A stretch of 64,000 nt of DNA from Clostridium pascui (GCF_016908015.1 NZ_JAFBDB010000001.1:682001-746000); one strand, 5' to 3'; positions 50,487 through 61,160 are shown, numbered from the stretch's first letter. The notes: generated by a model not told the origin, from the letters alone. Made by a program: numbers and translations.

Positions 50487-51323
50487 TTACTCTATAAAAA
50501 CTACAGGATTGCCTTCAAAACTCACATCTATATATCCCTTTTTCCCTTTTAATTCTTCCTTTTGAAAAACTATATTAAAAGCCTTATTAAGCTTCTCGTC
50601 TAAGCTTTGATTATTCCCAAGCTTAATGCAAATATTATTATAATATACTTTTATATTTGTCATATCTCCTATATCTACAGTTGAAATTCCATAGTTATCC
50701 TTTTTACTTCCTAAAAGAGCAGACAATTCTCTAGCAGTTTCTATCTTTCTTTCATCATCCACTACGATTGGCTGACCCAATTTACTTTTGCTTTCATCAA
50801 ACCCTTGTAGTTTCACTAGTTTCATATTATTTATATCTTGTCTTTCCTCTAGTACAGAACCATCTCTATCTAATACAAAGTATTTATTTCCCTTATTTCC
50901 GTAAAATACAGCTTCCCTTTCTTTTATGGTTATAACTAAAGTACTTGGCAGCTTTCTTTTTATCTGAGCTTCTAATATATATGGGTTCTTTAATAGGTTT
51001 TTTTTAGCACTATCTAAATCTATATAAAAAATATTATTCCCTTTGCTAAGCTTAGAAGTTTCTATGACACTGCTTATAGATATATTTTTATTATCTTTTA
51101 CATTTATATCCTTTATATCAAAATACGGATGCTTAAGAAGTAAAGTCATTAAAATTCCAATTAAAAATAACAATGACAGCACTAATTTTTTCATAAACTT
51201 TTTTCTTCTTCTCTTTATTATTAATTCATTTTTTTCGTTATTATCATCATTTACTTCTTTATCTCTATTATTTATATTTGTAACTTCTATCATTTTAACT
51301 CTCCACTCTAACCATTTGTTCAT
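50487..51323 (-). CDS. ftsQ: FtsQ/DivIB cell-division protein (POTRA)
   Basis: 278 aa. Cytoplasmic basic head (KRRRKKFMKK), TM (LVLSLLFLIGILMTLLL), POTRA domain with FDIKDINVKDNKNISISSVI and ILEAQIKRKLPSTLVITIKE, then beta domain. Scaffolds the divisome with FtsL/DivIC. A terminator-like hairpin upstream separates it from spoVE. The first ATG may be downstream: MIEVTNIN about 10 codons in has a better position. Confidence 0.92.
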   Translation of the reverse strand: MNKWLEWRVKMIEVTNINNRDKEVNDDNNEKNELIIKRRRKKFMKKLVLSLLFLIGILMTLLLKHPYFDIKDINVKDNKNISISSVIETSKLSKGNNIFYIDLDSAKKNLLKNPYILEAQIKRKLPSTLVITIKEREAVFYGNKGNKYFVLDRDGSVLEERQDINNMKLVKLQGFDESKSKLGQPIVVDDERKIETARELSALLGSKKDNYGISTVDIGDMTNIKVYYNNICIKLGNNQSLDEKLNKAFNIVFQKEELKGKKGYIDVSFEGNPVVFIE

Positions 51324-51390
51324 ATACTAATAATAACACTTGATATGATTAATTTCATTAAAATTTTTATTAAATTTTTCTTAATACAAA

Positions 51391-51424
51391 ATTATAGCAT
51401 TGCAAATGTTTGCAATGCTATAAT
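51391..51424 (-). terminator. Strong hairpin/terminator between spoVE and ftsQ
   Basis: Perfect 16-bp stem ATTATAGCATTGCAAA/TTTGCAATGCTATAAT (51391-51406, 51409-51424) with a 2-nt loop; TTTT follows on the minus strand. It likely ends the mraZ-spoVE transcript. Confidence 0.85.
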
Positions 51425-51433
51425 TCAACCTTT

Positions 51434-52567
51434 TTAACCGTTACTTTTCTGTCTTGATACATTCAAAAGTACTCCCATAGCTGTTAGATTCAACACCAAA
51501 GAAGAGCCTCCATAACTGATAAATGGCAGTGGAACTCCAGTTACAGGAATAGAACCAGTAACAACTGCAATGTTTATAATTGCCTGTATTGCTATAACTG
51601 CAGTTATACCTGTAGCAAGCATTGTACCAAAGGTGTCTTTTGCTTTAACAGCAGTTACTATTCCTCTCCATATAAATACTGAAAATAACATTACTATAAA
51701 CGCACATCCTATAAGTCCTAATTCTTCTCCTATAACTGCAAATATAAAATCATTATGTGGCTCAGGAATATAATAACACTTTTGCCTTGATTGTCCTAGC
51801 CCTACTCCCCAAATACCTCCAGAACCTAAAGCTAAGAAAGACTGTATTAATTGATAACCTGTTTTCTGCGGGTCTATCCAAGGATTTCTATATGAAAAAA
51901 ATCTTGCTCTTCTAAAAGGTACTAAAAGTATGGCCGCTACTCCAGCACATAAAACTGGTGCTACTACTGCTAAAAGATGAGAAAATTTTGCACCAGCCAC
52001 AAAAAGCATTATAAAAGTTACCCCCATTATAACAGTGGCTATACTTAGGTTTTTTTCTAAGTATACAAGTCCAGCGTAAAATCCTCCAACTAAAAGATAA
52101 GGTATTACTCCACGGAAAAAAGTCTTGATTTTTTCTCCCTTTATTTCCATACTTTTAGCTATAAATAAAACTACCATATACTTGGCTATTTCTGATGGCT
52201 GAAATGTAGCTGGTCCCAGCGGTATCCATCTTCTTGCACCATTTCTTTCCGGAAACGCAAATACAACTAAAAGCAAAAGCGTAGTAATAACCATAATTAT
52301 TTTTGTATGTTTTTTTAACTCATGATAATCATAGCTCATGGCAATAAACATAAATATTACTCCAAGTGTTGCCCATAATCCTTGCCTCTTTAAAAAATAC
52401 ATGCTGTCTTTATACTTATAAAAAGCAAAGTAAGAACTAGCACTAAAAACCATAATTACTCCTACAGCCACGAGTAACATTATCACTGAAAAAAGAAAAA
52501 AATCTACTGTTCCCATTTTGTTGGAGAATTCTTTATTTTGGAATCTTTTCTTTTGGAGCCTTCTCAT
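51434..52567 (-). CDS. spoVE: SpoVE/FtsW-type SEDS glycosyltransferase
   Basis: 377 aa, 10 TM segments of the SEDS family. Conserved ERNGARRWIPLGPATFQPSE, KKCYYIPEPHNDFIFAVIGEELG with the catalytic region Asp, and ITGSIPVTGVPLPFISYGGSSL. Polymerises lipid II into glycan at septum or spore cortex; neighbours spoVD, its cognate transpeptidase. murD and murG, often adjacent, are absent here. Confidence 0.93.
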   Translation of the reverse strand: MRRLQKKRFQNKEFSNKMGTVDFFLFSVIMLLVAVGVIMVFSASSYFAFYKYKDSMYFLKRQGLWATLGVIFMFIAMSYDYHELKKHTKIIMVITTLLLLVVFAFPERNGARRWIPLGPATFQPSEIAKYMVVLFIAKSMEIKGEKIKTFFRGVIPYLLVGGFYAGLVYLEKNLSIATVIMGVTFIMLFVAGAKFSHLLAVVAPVLCAGVAAILLVPFRRARFFSYRNPWIDPQKTGYQLIQSFLALGSGGIWGVGLGQSRQKCYYIPEPHNDFIFAVIGEELGLIGCAFIVMLFSVFIWRGIVTAVKAKDTFGTMLATGITAVIAIQAIINIAVVTGSIPVTGVPLPFISYGGSSLVLNLTAMGVLLNVSRQKSNG

Positions 52568-52598
52568 AATAACCTCCTAAAAAATTACTTATAAATCC

Positions 52599-53558
52599 CT
52601 AAAATGATAAAAATGCAATCATACAAAGTATTACAGTTGCAATAGAAAATGCTGATACTACTTTTGTTTCATGCCATCCACATAACTCAAAGTGATGATG
52701 AAGAGGGCTCATTTTAAATATTCTCTTACCTGTTAACTTAAATGAAGCAACCTGAAGTATTACAGATAATGTTTCCATAACATATACTCCACCTACTATT
52801 ATTACTAACAAAGGAAGTTTTAAAATCATAGCAACTGCAGCTAATGCTCCTCCTAAGGCAAGTGATCCAGTGTCACCCATAAATACTTGAGCCGGGAAAG
52901 CATTGTATCTTAAAAAACCAAGCAAAGCTCCTGCTACTACTGCACAAAATATTGATAAAGTATAATTTCCCATATTAAAACTTACTATAACAAAAAATGT
53001 CATAACAAGTATAGTAACAGATGTGGCAAGCCCATCTAAACCGTCTGTTAAATTTACAGCATTAGTGGTTGCTGCAAAATATATTATTATAAACGGAATG
53101 TAAAGTATTCCTAAATCTACTGCTTTACCTACAAAAGGAATTATAATAGAGGTTCCAATTTCAGCATTATTTGCTGCGTAAAATCCGAATCCAAAGGAAA
53201 CCAAAAGAAGCATTATCATTTTCTGATAGGCTCTAAGTCCTAAATTATTCTTATGTATAATTTTAAGAAAATCATCTACAAATCCTATACATCCAAATGC
53301 AATAAAGGCATATAATGCAAACATTGCTTCATCGCTTGGCTTTCTTACTAGTATTATCATAGATATAACGGAAGCTATAATAAATATTATCCCCCCCATA
53401 GTTGGTGTTCCTGCTTTTTTTTGATGACTTTTGGGTCCTTCTTCTCTTATATTTTGGCCAAATTTTAGCTTATGAAGAATTGGTATAAGTATTGGTCCTC
53501 CTATAACAGAAAATATAAAAGCTACTAATACAGAATAAATTATCTTGCTGTTCATCAA
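52599..53558 (-). CDS. mraY: Phospho-N-acetylmuramoyl-pentapeptide transferase (MraY)
   Basis: 319 aa. Ten TM helices; [33 protein letters not shown] (DDxxK), [16 protein letters not shown] with the catalytic NxxN/D region, and [15 protein letters not shown]. Forms lipid I at the membrane. Followed immediately by spoVE on the same strand. Confidence 0.97.
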   Translation of the reverse strand: MMNSKIIYSVLVAFIFSVIGGPILIPILHKLKFGQNIREEGPKSHQKKAGTPTMGGIIFIIASVISMIILVRKPSDEAMFALYAFIAFGCIGFVDDFLKIIHKNNLGLRAYQKMIMLLLVSFGFGFYAANNAEIGTSIIIPFVGKAVDLGILYIPFIIIYFAATTNAVNLTDGLDGLATSVTILVMTFFVIVSFNMGNYTLSIFCAVVAGALLGFLRYNAFPAQVFMGDTGSLALGGALAAVAMILKLPLLVIIVGGVYVMETLSVILQVASFKLTGKRIFKMSPLHHHFELCGWHETKVVSAFSIATVILCMIAFLSF

Positions 53559-53564
53559 TAGTCA

Positions 53565-53584
53565 GGCTCTCTTACTTAAGAGCC
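53565..53584 (-). other. Hairpin between murF and mraY
   Basis: Stem GGCTCT/AGAGCC with an 8-nt loop and no T run: weak hairpin, perhaps an mRNA stabiliser. Confidence 0.4.
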
Positions 53585-53599
53585 CTTCACCTCCTCGAA

Positions 53600-54991
53600 T
53601 TAATTGCTTCTTAAAGCTTCTACGATTTTCTCAAAACGCATAGCTCTAGATGCTTTCACAAGTACTACATCATCTTTTTTTAAATACTCTTTTAAAACCT
53701 TTGCCGCTTGGTCTGTATCCTGCACTTTTATAACTTCCCCAATGTCTCTTTTGTCTAGATCTTCTTTAAATCCTTCTTCATAAGCATCTTGAAATTCTCC
53801 TGCAGCTATTAAAGTATTTACTCCCTTTAACTTTGCAAATACTCCTACTTCTTTATGAGCTTCATATGCTTTATGTCCTAGTTCTTTCATAGTTCCAAGT
53901 ACTACTATTTTTCTATCCCCGTTTATGTTCATAAGTACTTCTATAGCTGCTTTCATAGAATCTGGACTAGCATTATAACAATCATTAACTATTGTAAACT
54001 TTTCTTCCTTTATTATATCTAATCTCATAGAAGTGAACTTCAAATTGCTAAAACCTTCCTTTATTAGTTTAAATTCTATGCCTAACTTTCTAGCACATGC
54101 TATAGCTAGCAGTGCATTAAGTACATTATGTTTACCTGGTGCTTTAATAGAGAAATCTTCTTCTTCTCCCGTAGACTCTTCCCGAACTGTAAAGCTTATG
54201 CTTTTTTCATTTAACATTATATTATAAGCATATAAATCTTTTTTATTTTCTATTCCTGTTTTCACAACATTAAAATTATTAAACTGAATTTCTGATAAAA
54301 AATCATTATCTGCATTCACTATTAGTGTATTTTCATTATTAAAAAAGTTCGTAATTTCTAATTTGGCCTTTAATATATTTTCTCTAGTTTTCAAATTTTC
54401 TATATGTGTTATTCCAACATTAGTTATAAGAGCTATGTCGGGTTTAGCAGCCTTTGCCATATTGTGTATCTCACCTAAATTATTCATTCCCATTTCAAGT
54501 ACTGCTATATCATAAGTACTATCTAATTTAAACATCATAAGTGGAAGTCCTATTTCGTTGTTAAAATTTCCTTCTGTTTTAAAAACCTTAAATTTACTAC
54601 TTAATGCTGCATGAGTTAAATCCTTTGTTGAAGTTTTCCCAGTGGAACCTGTAATTCCTACAATTTTTATATTAAGCATTGTTCTGTAGTATTCTGCTAA
54701 ATCTAGTAAGGCCTTTTTCGTATCATCAACCTTTATTATAGAAGTATACTCCTTTAAATCTTTCGTTTTAAAATTCAGCTCATCAACTATACATACTAAA
54801 GCTCCACTATTACTTGCTTCAATTATATAATTGTTCCCATTAAAGTTTTCTCCCTTAAGAGCTATGAATATACTCTTTTCTTCTATCTTTCTTGTATCCG
54901 TTGATATATTGTCATAATCAAAGGAATTCCCCTTTATTATTACCTTACCTCCTACAGCAGTTACTATTTCATCAAAATTCATATATTCCAC
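53600..54991 (-). CDS. murF: UDP-N-acetylmuramoyl-tripeptide--D-Ala-D-Ala ligase (MurF)
   Basis: 463 aa. ATP site KIVGITGSTGKTSTKDLTHA (about 109-128), central ALITNVGITHIENLKTRENI, and C-terminal NDCYNASPDSMKAAIEVL, the three Mur-ligase domain marks specific to MurF. Adds D-Ala-D-Ala to the UDP-MurNAc-tripeptide. Between murE and mraY. Confidence 0.97.
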   Translation of the reverse strand: MEYMNFDEIVTAVGGKVIIKGNSFDYDNISTDTRKIEEKSIFIALKGENFNGNNYIIEASNSGALVCIVDELNFKTKDLKEYTSIIKVDDTKKALLDLAEYYRTMLNIKIVGITGSTGKTSTKDLTHAALSSKFKVFKTEGNFNNEIGLPLMMFKLDSTYDIAVLEMGMNNLGEIHNMAKAAKPDIALITNVGITHIENLKTRENILKAKLEITNFFNNENTLIVNADNDFLSEIQFNNFNVVKTGIENKKDLYAYNIMLNEKSISFTVREESTGEEEDFSIKAPGKHNVLNALLAIACARKLGIEFKLIKEGFSNLKFTSMRLDIIKEEKFTIVNDCYNASPDSMKAAIEVLMNINGDRKIVVLGTMKELGHKAYEAHKEVGVFAKLKGVNTLIAAGEFQDAYEEGFKEDLDKRDIGEVIKVQDTDQAAKVLKEYLKKDDVVLVKASRAMRFEKIVEALRSN

Positions 54992-55008
54992 TTAAAAAAC
55001 TCCTTCCT

Positions 55009-56466
55009 TTAGTACAGTTCCTGTATTATTTCCTTTACTATTTCTCTTTCATCAAAGTGTATTGTTTTATCCTTTAGTATTTGGTAATCTTCATGACCTT
55101 TCCCCGCAATAACTACTACGTCACCTTTTCTCGCAATTTTCATAGCTTCTTTTATAGCATCGCGTCTGCTTTCTACTACTATATAATTATCCTTTTCTAT
55201 TCCTGAAGCCACATCATTTATTATAGCTATCGGTTCTTCACTTCTTGGATTATCTGAAGTAATTACAGCTATATCACTTAACTCAGTGCCTAACTTACCC
55301 ATTATAGGTCTTTTAGTTTTGTCTCTATCTCCTCCACAGCCAAATACACTTATAAGTCTTCCTGAAGTAAATTCTTTAGCTGTTTTTAATATATTTTCAA
55401 GACCATCGGGAGTATGTGCATAATCTATTATAACATCATATCCCAAATTATAATCTTTAGTGACTAACTCACATCTACCAGGTACCCCTGACATATTTGT
55501 AAGTCCCTTCTTGATAACTTCAATATCTATTCCTTCACATATACACACAGAAGCACTACCCAAAGCATTCATTATGTTATATTTTCCTGGTATATTTATG
55601 TCAACATGAATTTTATTATTATCATAATTCATATCGAATTCTGCTCCACGAGAATGCATAACTATATCAGAAGCCGCCACATTGGCACTCTTATCTAAAG
55701 AATAAGTTATTTTATTTGACATAACTTCCTTGTAGATTCTCTTACCATAAATATCATCAATATTTATTATAGAATTTTTACTATTTTTAAATAGCAAGAA
55801 CTTTGCATTGTAATAATTTTCAAAGGTCTCATGAAAATCTAAATGATCTTGAGTTAGATTTGTAAACAAACCTTCCTGAAACTCTATTCCATAAACCCTA
55901 TTTAGATAAAGTGAGTGCGATGATACCTCCATTACACAATAGTCTACACCATCATTTACCATATCATTAAATAAACTATGCATTTCTAGCGATTCTGGAG
56001 TAGTTCTATCAGCATGTAGCTTTTTATTCCCAATGTAATTAGCAATAGTTCCTAAAAGACCTACTTTATAACCTGCTGTTTCCAATATTGATTTTATCAT
56101 AAATGTAGAAGTGGTTTTTCCATTGGTACCTGTAACTCCTATTATTTTAAGCTTATCTTTAGGATTCTCATAAAAATTTGATGCTGCAATTGCTAGTGCT
56201 TTTCTGCTATCTGAAACCTTTATAATAGTGCACTTTGGCATATCATCAAGAATGTCTTCACATACAATTACCTTTGCTCCATTTTCATATGCCTTATTTA
56301 TAAACTTATGTCCATCAGTGCTATATCCTTTTATAGCTACAAACATATCTCCATTCTTTACTTTTCTTGAGTCATAGTTTATATTGTTGACGTCTAAATT
56401 ATCATCACCATTTAATAATTTATAATCTAATCCTTCTAATAATTTTCTTAAAAGCATTTTAAACAC
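55009..56466 (-). CDS. murE: UDP-MurNAc-Ala-Glu:meso-DAP ligase (MurE)
   Basis: 485 aa. ATP site [34 protein letters not shown] and C-terminal [14 protein letters not shown], with [13 protein letters not shown]: the DNPR motif indicates meso-DAP specificity, in agreement with dapF. Adds the third residue of the peptidoglycan stem. Confidence 0.97.
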   Translation of the reverse strand: MFKMLLRKLLEGLDYKLLNGDDNLDVNNINYDSRKVKNGDMFVAIKGYSTDGHKFINKAYENGAKVIVCEDILDDMPKCTIIKVSDSRKALAIAASNFYENPKDKLKIIGVTGTNGKTTSTFMIKSILETAGYKVGLLGTIANYIGNKKLHADRTTPESLEMHSLFNDMVNDGVDYCVMEVSSHSLYLNRVYGIEFQEGLFTNLTQDHLDFHETFENYYNAKFLLFKNSKNSIINIDDIYGKRIYKEVMSNKITYSLDKSANVAASDIVMHSRGAEFDMNYDNNKIHVDINIPGKYNIMNALGSASVCICEGIDIEVIKKGLTNMSGVPGRCELVTKDYNLGYDVIIDYAHTPDGLENILKTAKEFTSGRLISVFGCGGDRDKTKRPIMGKLGTELSDIAVITSDNPRSEEPIAIINDVASGIEKDNYIVVESRRDAIKEAMKIARKGDVVVIAGKGHEDYQILKDKTIHFDEREIVKEIIQELY

Positions 56467-56480
56467 TCCTTTACAGTATA

Positions 56481-56506
56481 ACAGTGAACGGCAAGCCGTT
56501 CACTGT
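56481..56506 (-). terminator. Hairpin between spoVD and murE
   Basis: Perfect 12-bp GC-rich stem ACAGTGAACGGC/GCCGTTCACTGT with a 2-nt loop, directly after the spoVD stop. No T run follows, so it may attenuate or protect mRNA rather than terminate fully. Confidence 0.55.
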
Positions 56507-56508
56507 AA

Positions 56509-58698
56509 TTAATCTCCTACTTCTTCCAATCTCACAAAAACCGTAGTTCCCTTATATACTTCTTTACCTTGCTCTACACTTTGGTCATATATAAGTCCAT
56601 ATCCTTCATACTGAACTTTAAGTCCTAAGCTATTTAAAAGTTCTGATGCTCTTTCAATGCTATACCCAGTTATGCTTGGAACTACTACCACCTTATTATT
56701 ATAATTTGAAGAATTTCCTGTGTAAAGAAGAATCTTACTTCCTTCTTTCACAGTATATCCAGGTTTTGGATTAATATCCGTGATATACTCTCCATTTTGT
56801 TCCATTTGATAGTCTAAATTATACTCTTTTAGTACCTTTAATGCATCAGTTTTTTTCATACCTCTTATTTCAGGAATTACTACATCCTTTTTAAGACTTT
56901 CTGCAACTTCATCTGAAGTTGCATCAGATTTAAATGCTAAATAATTAAATATATCATTAAATACTTGTTGAGCTACTGGAGCTGTAATTTGTCCTGCATA
57001 ATAGTTAGATGGGTCTGGTTCATCAATAGATACAAATAAAGTTATTTGAGGTTTATCTGCTGGTGCCATACCTCCAAATGAAGATATATATTTGCCCTGA
57101 CCATATACCCCATTTATAACCTTTTGTGCGGTACCAGTTTTCCCACCTATATGATATCCTTCAATAAAAGCTTTCTTTCCTCCACCTTCAGATACTACCT
57201 TTTCTAAGTACCCCCTCAAAATAGCCGCCTTATTGCTGTCAAAAACTTGTCTTTCATTAAAATTACTATATTCTTCATCCGCTACTTCTTTTCCAGTCTG
57301 TTCATCATAATGAACTACTTTCTTGAGTACATGCGGTGTAATAAGCTTTCCACCATTAGCTATTGCATTAAAAGCAGTTAAATATTGAATTGGAGACATT
57401 GTATTTGCCTGTCCAAAAGAAATTGTAGCTAAATCTATATCTGCCATATTTTCAGCTTTTTTAATTATGCCACTTGCTTCTCCTGATAAATCTATACCAG
57501 TTTTTGCACCCAAACCAAATTTCTTAATATATTCATATAACTTTTCTTTGCCTATTTTTTTACCTACTTCTGCAAACCCAACATTACAAGAGTTTTTAAG
57601 TATTCCTGTAAAATCTTGTGTTCCATGCCCAGATGTTTTCCAGCAATGAATTGTCCTACCCCCTATTGTTACAGAACCATTACAAACAAATTTATCACTA
57701 TCGCTCACTGCATTTTCTTCTAGTGCTGCCGCTGCAGTAATAACTTTAAAAATGGAACCTGGTTCATAGGCATCATTTACTGCTCTGTTTCTCCAAGAGG
57801 TTTGAAGCTCTTCATAAGTTTCCCCCTCTATCCAAGGATTATTAGGATTGTAATCCGGCTTATTAACCATTGCTAATATTTCTCCATTATTAGGATCCAT
57901 TGCAATTATTGTAACAGCTTTAGCTTTATTATCACTTAAAGCCTGATCCGCAGCTTTCTCAGCAAAATGCTGTATCATTTCATCTATAGTTAAAACTAAA
58001 TCTTTTCCATCTTTAGGTTTGCTAAATTCAGAAATAACATATGGTAGTTCTCTAGATCTTGTACTATCCATTTCTGCTATTCTTTTTCCAGGCTCTCCTG
58101 AAAGTATCTTATTGTAACTAAGCTCTACTCCAGTCAGACCATTTCCATCAGAATTAGTGTGTCCTAATACATGAGCTAAGAAATTATTATTAGGATAATA
58201 CCTTTTTGTATCTGCAGAAACTATTAAGCCGTTTATTTTTAAGTCTCTAACTTTATCTGCCATAGGTTTCTCTATTCTTCTTTTTAATGTAGCAGAACCA
58301 TAAGGAAGGCCACTTGGAAATTTTTTATTTATAATTTTTACTATTTCATCTGTTTTCATTTCAAGTATTTGAGATAACTTAGCTGCTACATCATCTGGAG
58401 TTAAATTCAAATCCTCCATGGTATGTCTTAATGTATTTAAGTCTAAATCCACTCTATACACATTAGCACTTACTGCAAGCTCATTCCCGTTTCTATCCAA
58501 TATTCTTCCCCTTTTAGCAGAAATCTGTACTTCACTGGTCCATTGGTCTACTGCCATCTTTTCATACTTTGGGGATTTATATATCATAATAAAACTTAAC
58601 CTCCCTATAAGGCAGGTAAACAAAAATATAAGGACTAGCAGTATAATAAACATTCGTTTCTTAATTATAACTCTATCCCTATATACTTTTTTATCCAA
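56509..58698 (-). CDS. spoVD: SpoVD-type penicillin-binding protein (class B, PASTA)
   Basis: 729 aa. N-terminal TM (MFIILLVLIFLFTCLIGRLSF), PBP dimer domain (WTSEVQISAKRGRILDRNG), transpeptidase with AYEPGSIFKVITAA (active Ser about 313), SCN in LKNSCNVGFAEVGK, and GGKTGTAQK. Two C-terminal PASTA repeats (VVIPEIRGMKKTDALKVLKE; VVVPSITGYSIERASELL). Cross-links peptidoglycan with SpoVE for division or spore cortex. In clostridia this locus may serve as FtsI as well, since no second class B PBP is present here. Confidence 0.94.
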   Translation of the reverse strand: MDKKVYRDRVIIKKRMFIILLVLIFLFTCLIGRLSFIMIYKSPKYEKMAVDQWTSEVQISAKRGRILDRNGNELAVSANVYRVDLDLNTLRHTMEDLNLTPDDVAAKLSQILEMKTDEIVKIINKKFPSGLPYGSATLKRRIEKPMADKVRDLKINGLIVSADTKRYYPNNNFLAHVLGHTNSDGNGLTGVELSYNKILSGEPGKRIAEMDSTRSRELPYVISEFSKPKDGKDLVLTIDEMIQHFAEKAADQALSDNKAKAVTIIAMDPNNGEILAMVNKPDYNPNNPWIEGETYEELQTSWRNRAVNDAYEPGSIFKVITAAAALEENAVSDSDKFVCNGSVTIGGRTIHCWKTSGHGTQDFTGILKNSCNVGFAEVGKKIGKEKLYEYIKKFGLGAKTGIDLSGEASGIIKKAENMADIDLATISFGQANTMSPIQYLTAFNAIANGGKLITPHVLKKVVHYDEQTGKEVADEEYSNFNERQVFDSNKAAILRGYLEKVVSEGGGKKAFIEGYHIGGKTGTAQKVINGVYGQGKYISSFGGMAPADKPQITLFVSIDEPDPSNYYAGQITAPVAQQVFNDIFNYLAFKSDATSDEVAESLKKDVVIPEIRGMKKTDALKVLKEYNLDYQMEQNGEYITDINPKPGYTVKEGSKILLYTGNSSNYNNKVVVVPSITGYSIERASELLNSLGLKVQYEGYGLIYDQSVEQGKEVYKGTTVFVRLEEVGD

Positions 58699-58712
58699 AA
58701 CATATACCTCCG

Positions 58713-59213
58713 TTAAAATAACTTGCTAAAGAAATTTTTTATGAATCCTTCATCTTTTTGTGTGTCTAATTGTTTTTGTGAAGCCTTAACCATCTCGTTT
58801 TTCAAGTTGCAGTACATTATATTTGATTTAGTAGGACTTACCATATTAAGCTTTTTAGTAGCCACATCCTCTATATACTGCAAATTATTAAACTTTACAA
58901 GTTCTACTCTTAAATTTTCATTTTCCTTATTTATAGTATTAATTTCTAAACCAATGGCGTTTAATTCTCTTTGCATTCCGTATATCATACTATAACGTCC
59001 TATAAGTGTAACTCCAATTATAAAAGTAACCCCTATATTTCTAAGTGCCTTTAATTTCCCACTTGAAATTTTTTTATCTTTTTTTGTCCCCTTTTTATTA
59101 TTATTTTCTTTGTGCCCCTCATTTTGTGATATTTCAGGTTCTGGTGCTAGCACCGTATTACCATTTATATAGCTCTCGTATGCCTTCTTCTCCGTTATTA
59201 TCACTTTATTCAC
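58713..59213 (-). CDS. ftsL: FtsL-like septum protein
   Basis: 166 aa. Cytoplasmic charged head (KKGTKKDKKISSGKLK), one TM (NIGVTFIIGVTLIGRYSMIY), then a short coiled coil (NAIGLEINTINKENENLRVE) and LQYIEDVATKKLNMVSPTK: typical FtsL/DivIC layout. Gene sits between rsmH and spoVD, the standard ftsL place. Confidence 0.88.
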   Translation of the reverse strand: MNKVIITEKKAYESYINGNTVLAPEPEISQNEGHKENNNKKGTKKDKKISSGKLKALRNIGVTFIIGVTLIGRYSMIYGMQRELNAIGLEINTINKENENLRVELVKFNNLQYIEDVATKKLNMVSPTKSNIMYCNLKNEMVKASQKQLDTQKDEGFIKNFFSKLF

Positions 59214-59240
59214 TCCCCTTTTTAATTAGAACAAGTAACT

Positions 59241-60173
59241 TTATTTTTTTTCTGCCACCCTAAGCTTAGCGCTTCTACTTCTTGGATTCTCTTCAACTTC
59301 TTCCTTTGATGGTTCAATTGGTTTTCTAGATATAACCTTTACCATAGATTCTTTTCCACATACACATATAGGAAAGTCCTTTGGACAATCACAAGGACTT
59401 TCTAATTCCCTAAACTTATTTTTAACTATTCTATCTTCTAAAGAGTGAAAGGTTATTATGGACATTCTTCCTCCACTTTTTAGTTTGCTTACTCCGTCTT
59501 CTATCGCCTTGTTTAAAATTCTAAGTTCTCCATTCACTTCTATTCTTATGGCTTGAAAAGTTCTTTTTGATGGATGAGGCCCCTCTCTTCTAAACTTAGC
59601 CGGTATCGCCCTTTTTATTACTTCTGTAAGCTCTCCTGTAGTTTCTATAGGTTTTTCACTTCTTTGTTCTACAATAAATTGAGCTATTCTCTTCGCAAAA
59701 TTTTCCTCTCCATATTCTCTTATAACTTTATATAATTCTTCAAAAGAATACTCATTAACCACATTATACGCAGAAAATTCTATTCTTCTATCCATTCTCA
59801 TATCTAATGGGGCATCATTCATATAACTGAACCCTCTGTCTTTTTCATCTAATTGATAAGAAGAAACGCCTAAATCTGCAATTATGCCATCTACCTTGTC
59901 TATACCTAGGTTTTCTAAAATATTTTCTATATTATAAAAATTATCGTGTACAAAAGTTACATTTTTATAGTTCTTTAATTTTTCTTTTGCAGCACTTAGA
60001 GCATCTTCATCTTGATCTATTCCTATAAGTCTTCCTTTATCAGAAAGTCTTTTTATTATCTCACTTGAATGTCCTGCTCCGCCCAAGGTACAATCTACGT
60101 ATATTCCATCTTCCTTTATATTCAAACTATCAATTGTTTCATTTAATAATACAGATACATGTTTAAATTCCAT
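59241..60173 (-). CDS. rsmH: 16S rRNA m4C1402 methyltransferase RsmH
   Basis: 310 aa. SAM-binding [19 protein letters not shown] (about 27-45), [21 protein letters not shown] and [19 protein letters not shown] with a C-terminal Cys-rich segment ([16 protein letters not shown]). Methylates N4 of C1402. Second gene of the dcw cluster. Confidence 0.97.
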   Translation of the reverse strand: MEFKHVSVLLNETIDSLNIKEDGIYVDCTLGGAGHSSEIIKRLSDKGRLIGIDQDEDALSAAKEKLKNYKNVTFVHDNFYNIENILENLGIDKVDGIIADLGVSSYQLDEKDRGFSYMNDAPLDMRMDRRIEFSAYNVVNEYSFEELYKVIREYGEENFAKRIAQFIVEQRSEKPIETTGELTEVIKRAIPAKFRREGPHPSKRTFQAIRIEVNGELRILNKAIEDGVSKLKSGGRMSIITFHSLEDRIVKNKFRELESPCDCPKDFPICVCGKESMVKVISRKPIEPSKEEVEENPRSRSAKLRVAEKK

Positions 60174-60193
60174 ACTGTTACCACCTTTATATT

Positions 60194-60622
60194 TTAAATT
60201 CCTAGCTCACTCATTTTTTCCGCTATTGCTTCGTAATCTACATTGGATTCATTGTATTCTTCCCAATTTTCCTTACTCCATATTTCTATTCTATTAGATA
60301 CTCCTATACTTACTATTTCCTTTTTTATATGGGCATATTCCAATAAGTTTTGAGGTATTAACGCTCTTCCCTGCTTGTCCATATCTATTTCATTAGCACC
60401 TGAAAAGAAAAACCTTACAAAGGCTCTCGCATCTTTGCTAGTTAAAGGGAGCTTTTTTAGTTTTATTTCTAGTTCCTTCCAATCTTCTAGTGTATAAATA
60501 TATAAACATCCATCCAATCCCTTTGTTAATATGAACTTTTCCCCTAGATTTTCTCTAAACTTTGCAGGGACTATCATTCTATTTTTAGGATCTATAGCAT
60601 GGATATACTCCCCTATAAACAT
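60194..60622 (-). CDS. mraZ: MraZ transcriptional regulator
   Basis: 142 aa, AbrB-like doubled motif: [27 protein letters not shown] and [26 protein letters not shown]. First gene of the dcw cluster and repressor of its own promoter in other bacteria. Three 10-bp-spaced GTGG repeats lie directly upstream. Confidence 0.96.
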   Translation of the reverse strand: MFIGEYIHAIDPKNRMIVPAKFRENLGEKFILTKGLDGCLYIYTLEDWKELEIKLKKLPLTSKDARAFVRFFFSGANEIDMDKQGRALIPQNLLEYAHIKKEIVSIGVSNRIEIWSKENWEEYNESNVDYEAIAEKMSELGI

Positions 60623-60649
60623 TTTTACACCTCAATTAACTATTTCACT

Positions 60650-60673
60650 CCACATTAAACCACTTTATACCAC
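60650..60673 (-). promoter_or_regulatory. MraZ box (three GTGG repeats)
   Basis: On the minus strand GTGG occurs at 60673, 60663 and 60653, exactly 10 bp apart, just before the mraZ ribosome site. This matches the triple direct-repeat operator known for MraZ. The promoter -10/-35 is not clear. Confidence 0.75.
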
Positions 60674-60843
60674 TTCTCTTTATTATTCTATAATAAACCA
60701 AAAAATCCTTCTTTAAAAGAAGTTTTTAGTAAAAAATTTAAAAATATTAAAGTCAGTGATTTCAGTCCACTTTAAAACCCTTTTTATTGTAACTATAACA
60801 CTCTAATGGAAAGCAGCACATTCATTAATAATTAAGATAACCT

Positions 60844-60900
60844 TTTCAAGAACTAGGATGATATATCAAATAACAATTTTATATTACCTAGCTCTTGAAA
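60844..60900 (-). terminator. Long-stem hairpin after the 54-aa gene
   Basis: TTTCAAGAaCTAGG pairs with CCTAGcTCTTGAAA (14 bp, one mismatch) around a 29-nt loop. T's following on the minus strand are few. Terminator or dispersed palindrome. Confidence 0.5.
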
Positions 60901-60922
60901 TCTTCAAATTAAATTTAAAACT

Positions 60923-61087
60923 TTATCTCTTATCATTAAGCTTTTTATCCATATTCTCCATTGCTTTTTTTACTTCATCTTCACTTAAATCTGTAGTTGA
61001 AAGTATCTCAGTTATTCCAATATTAGATTCCACCATATTTTTAGCTCTCTCTATAGCCTCTTCGTGTTCCCCTTTTCTTCTGTTCAT
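60923..61087 (-). CDS. 54-aa protein, Rpn-family-tail-like
   Basis: 54 aa with GGGAG 8 nt before the ATG: MNRRKGEHEEAIERAKNMVE then IGITEILSTTDLSEDEVKKA. The helical repeat of AKNM...ITEI...TTDLSEDEV resembles the tail seen in Rpn/PD-(D/E)XK transposase-like proteins, here alone. It could be a remnant; no Rpn nuclease core is found upstream. Confidence 0.55.
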   Translation of the reverse strand: MNRRKGEHEEAIERAKNMVESNIGITEILSTTDLSEDEVKKAMENMDKKLNDKR

Positions 61088-61160
61088 ATAATCACTCCCT
61101 TTTTTATTTAAGAATATATTTATTTTGTCACTTTTTATAAGAATTTATTTAAAAGTAGAC

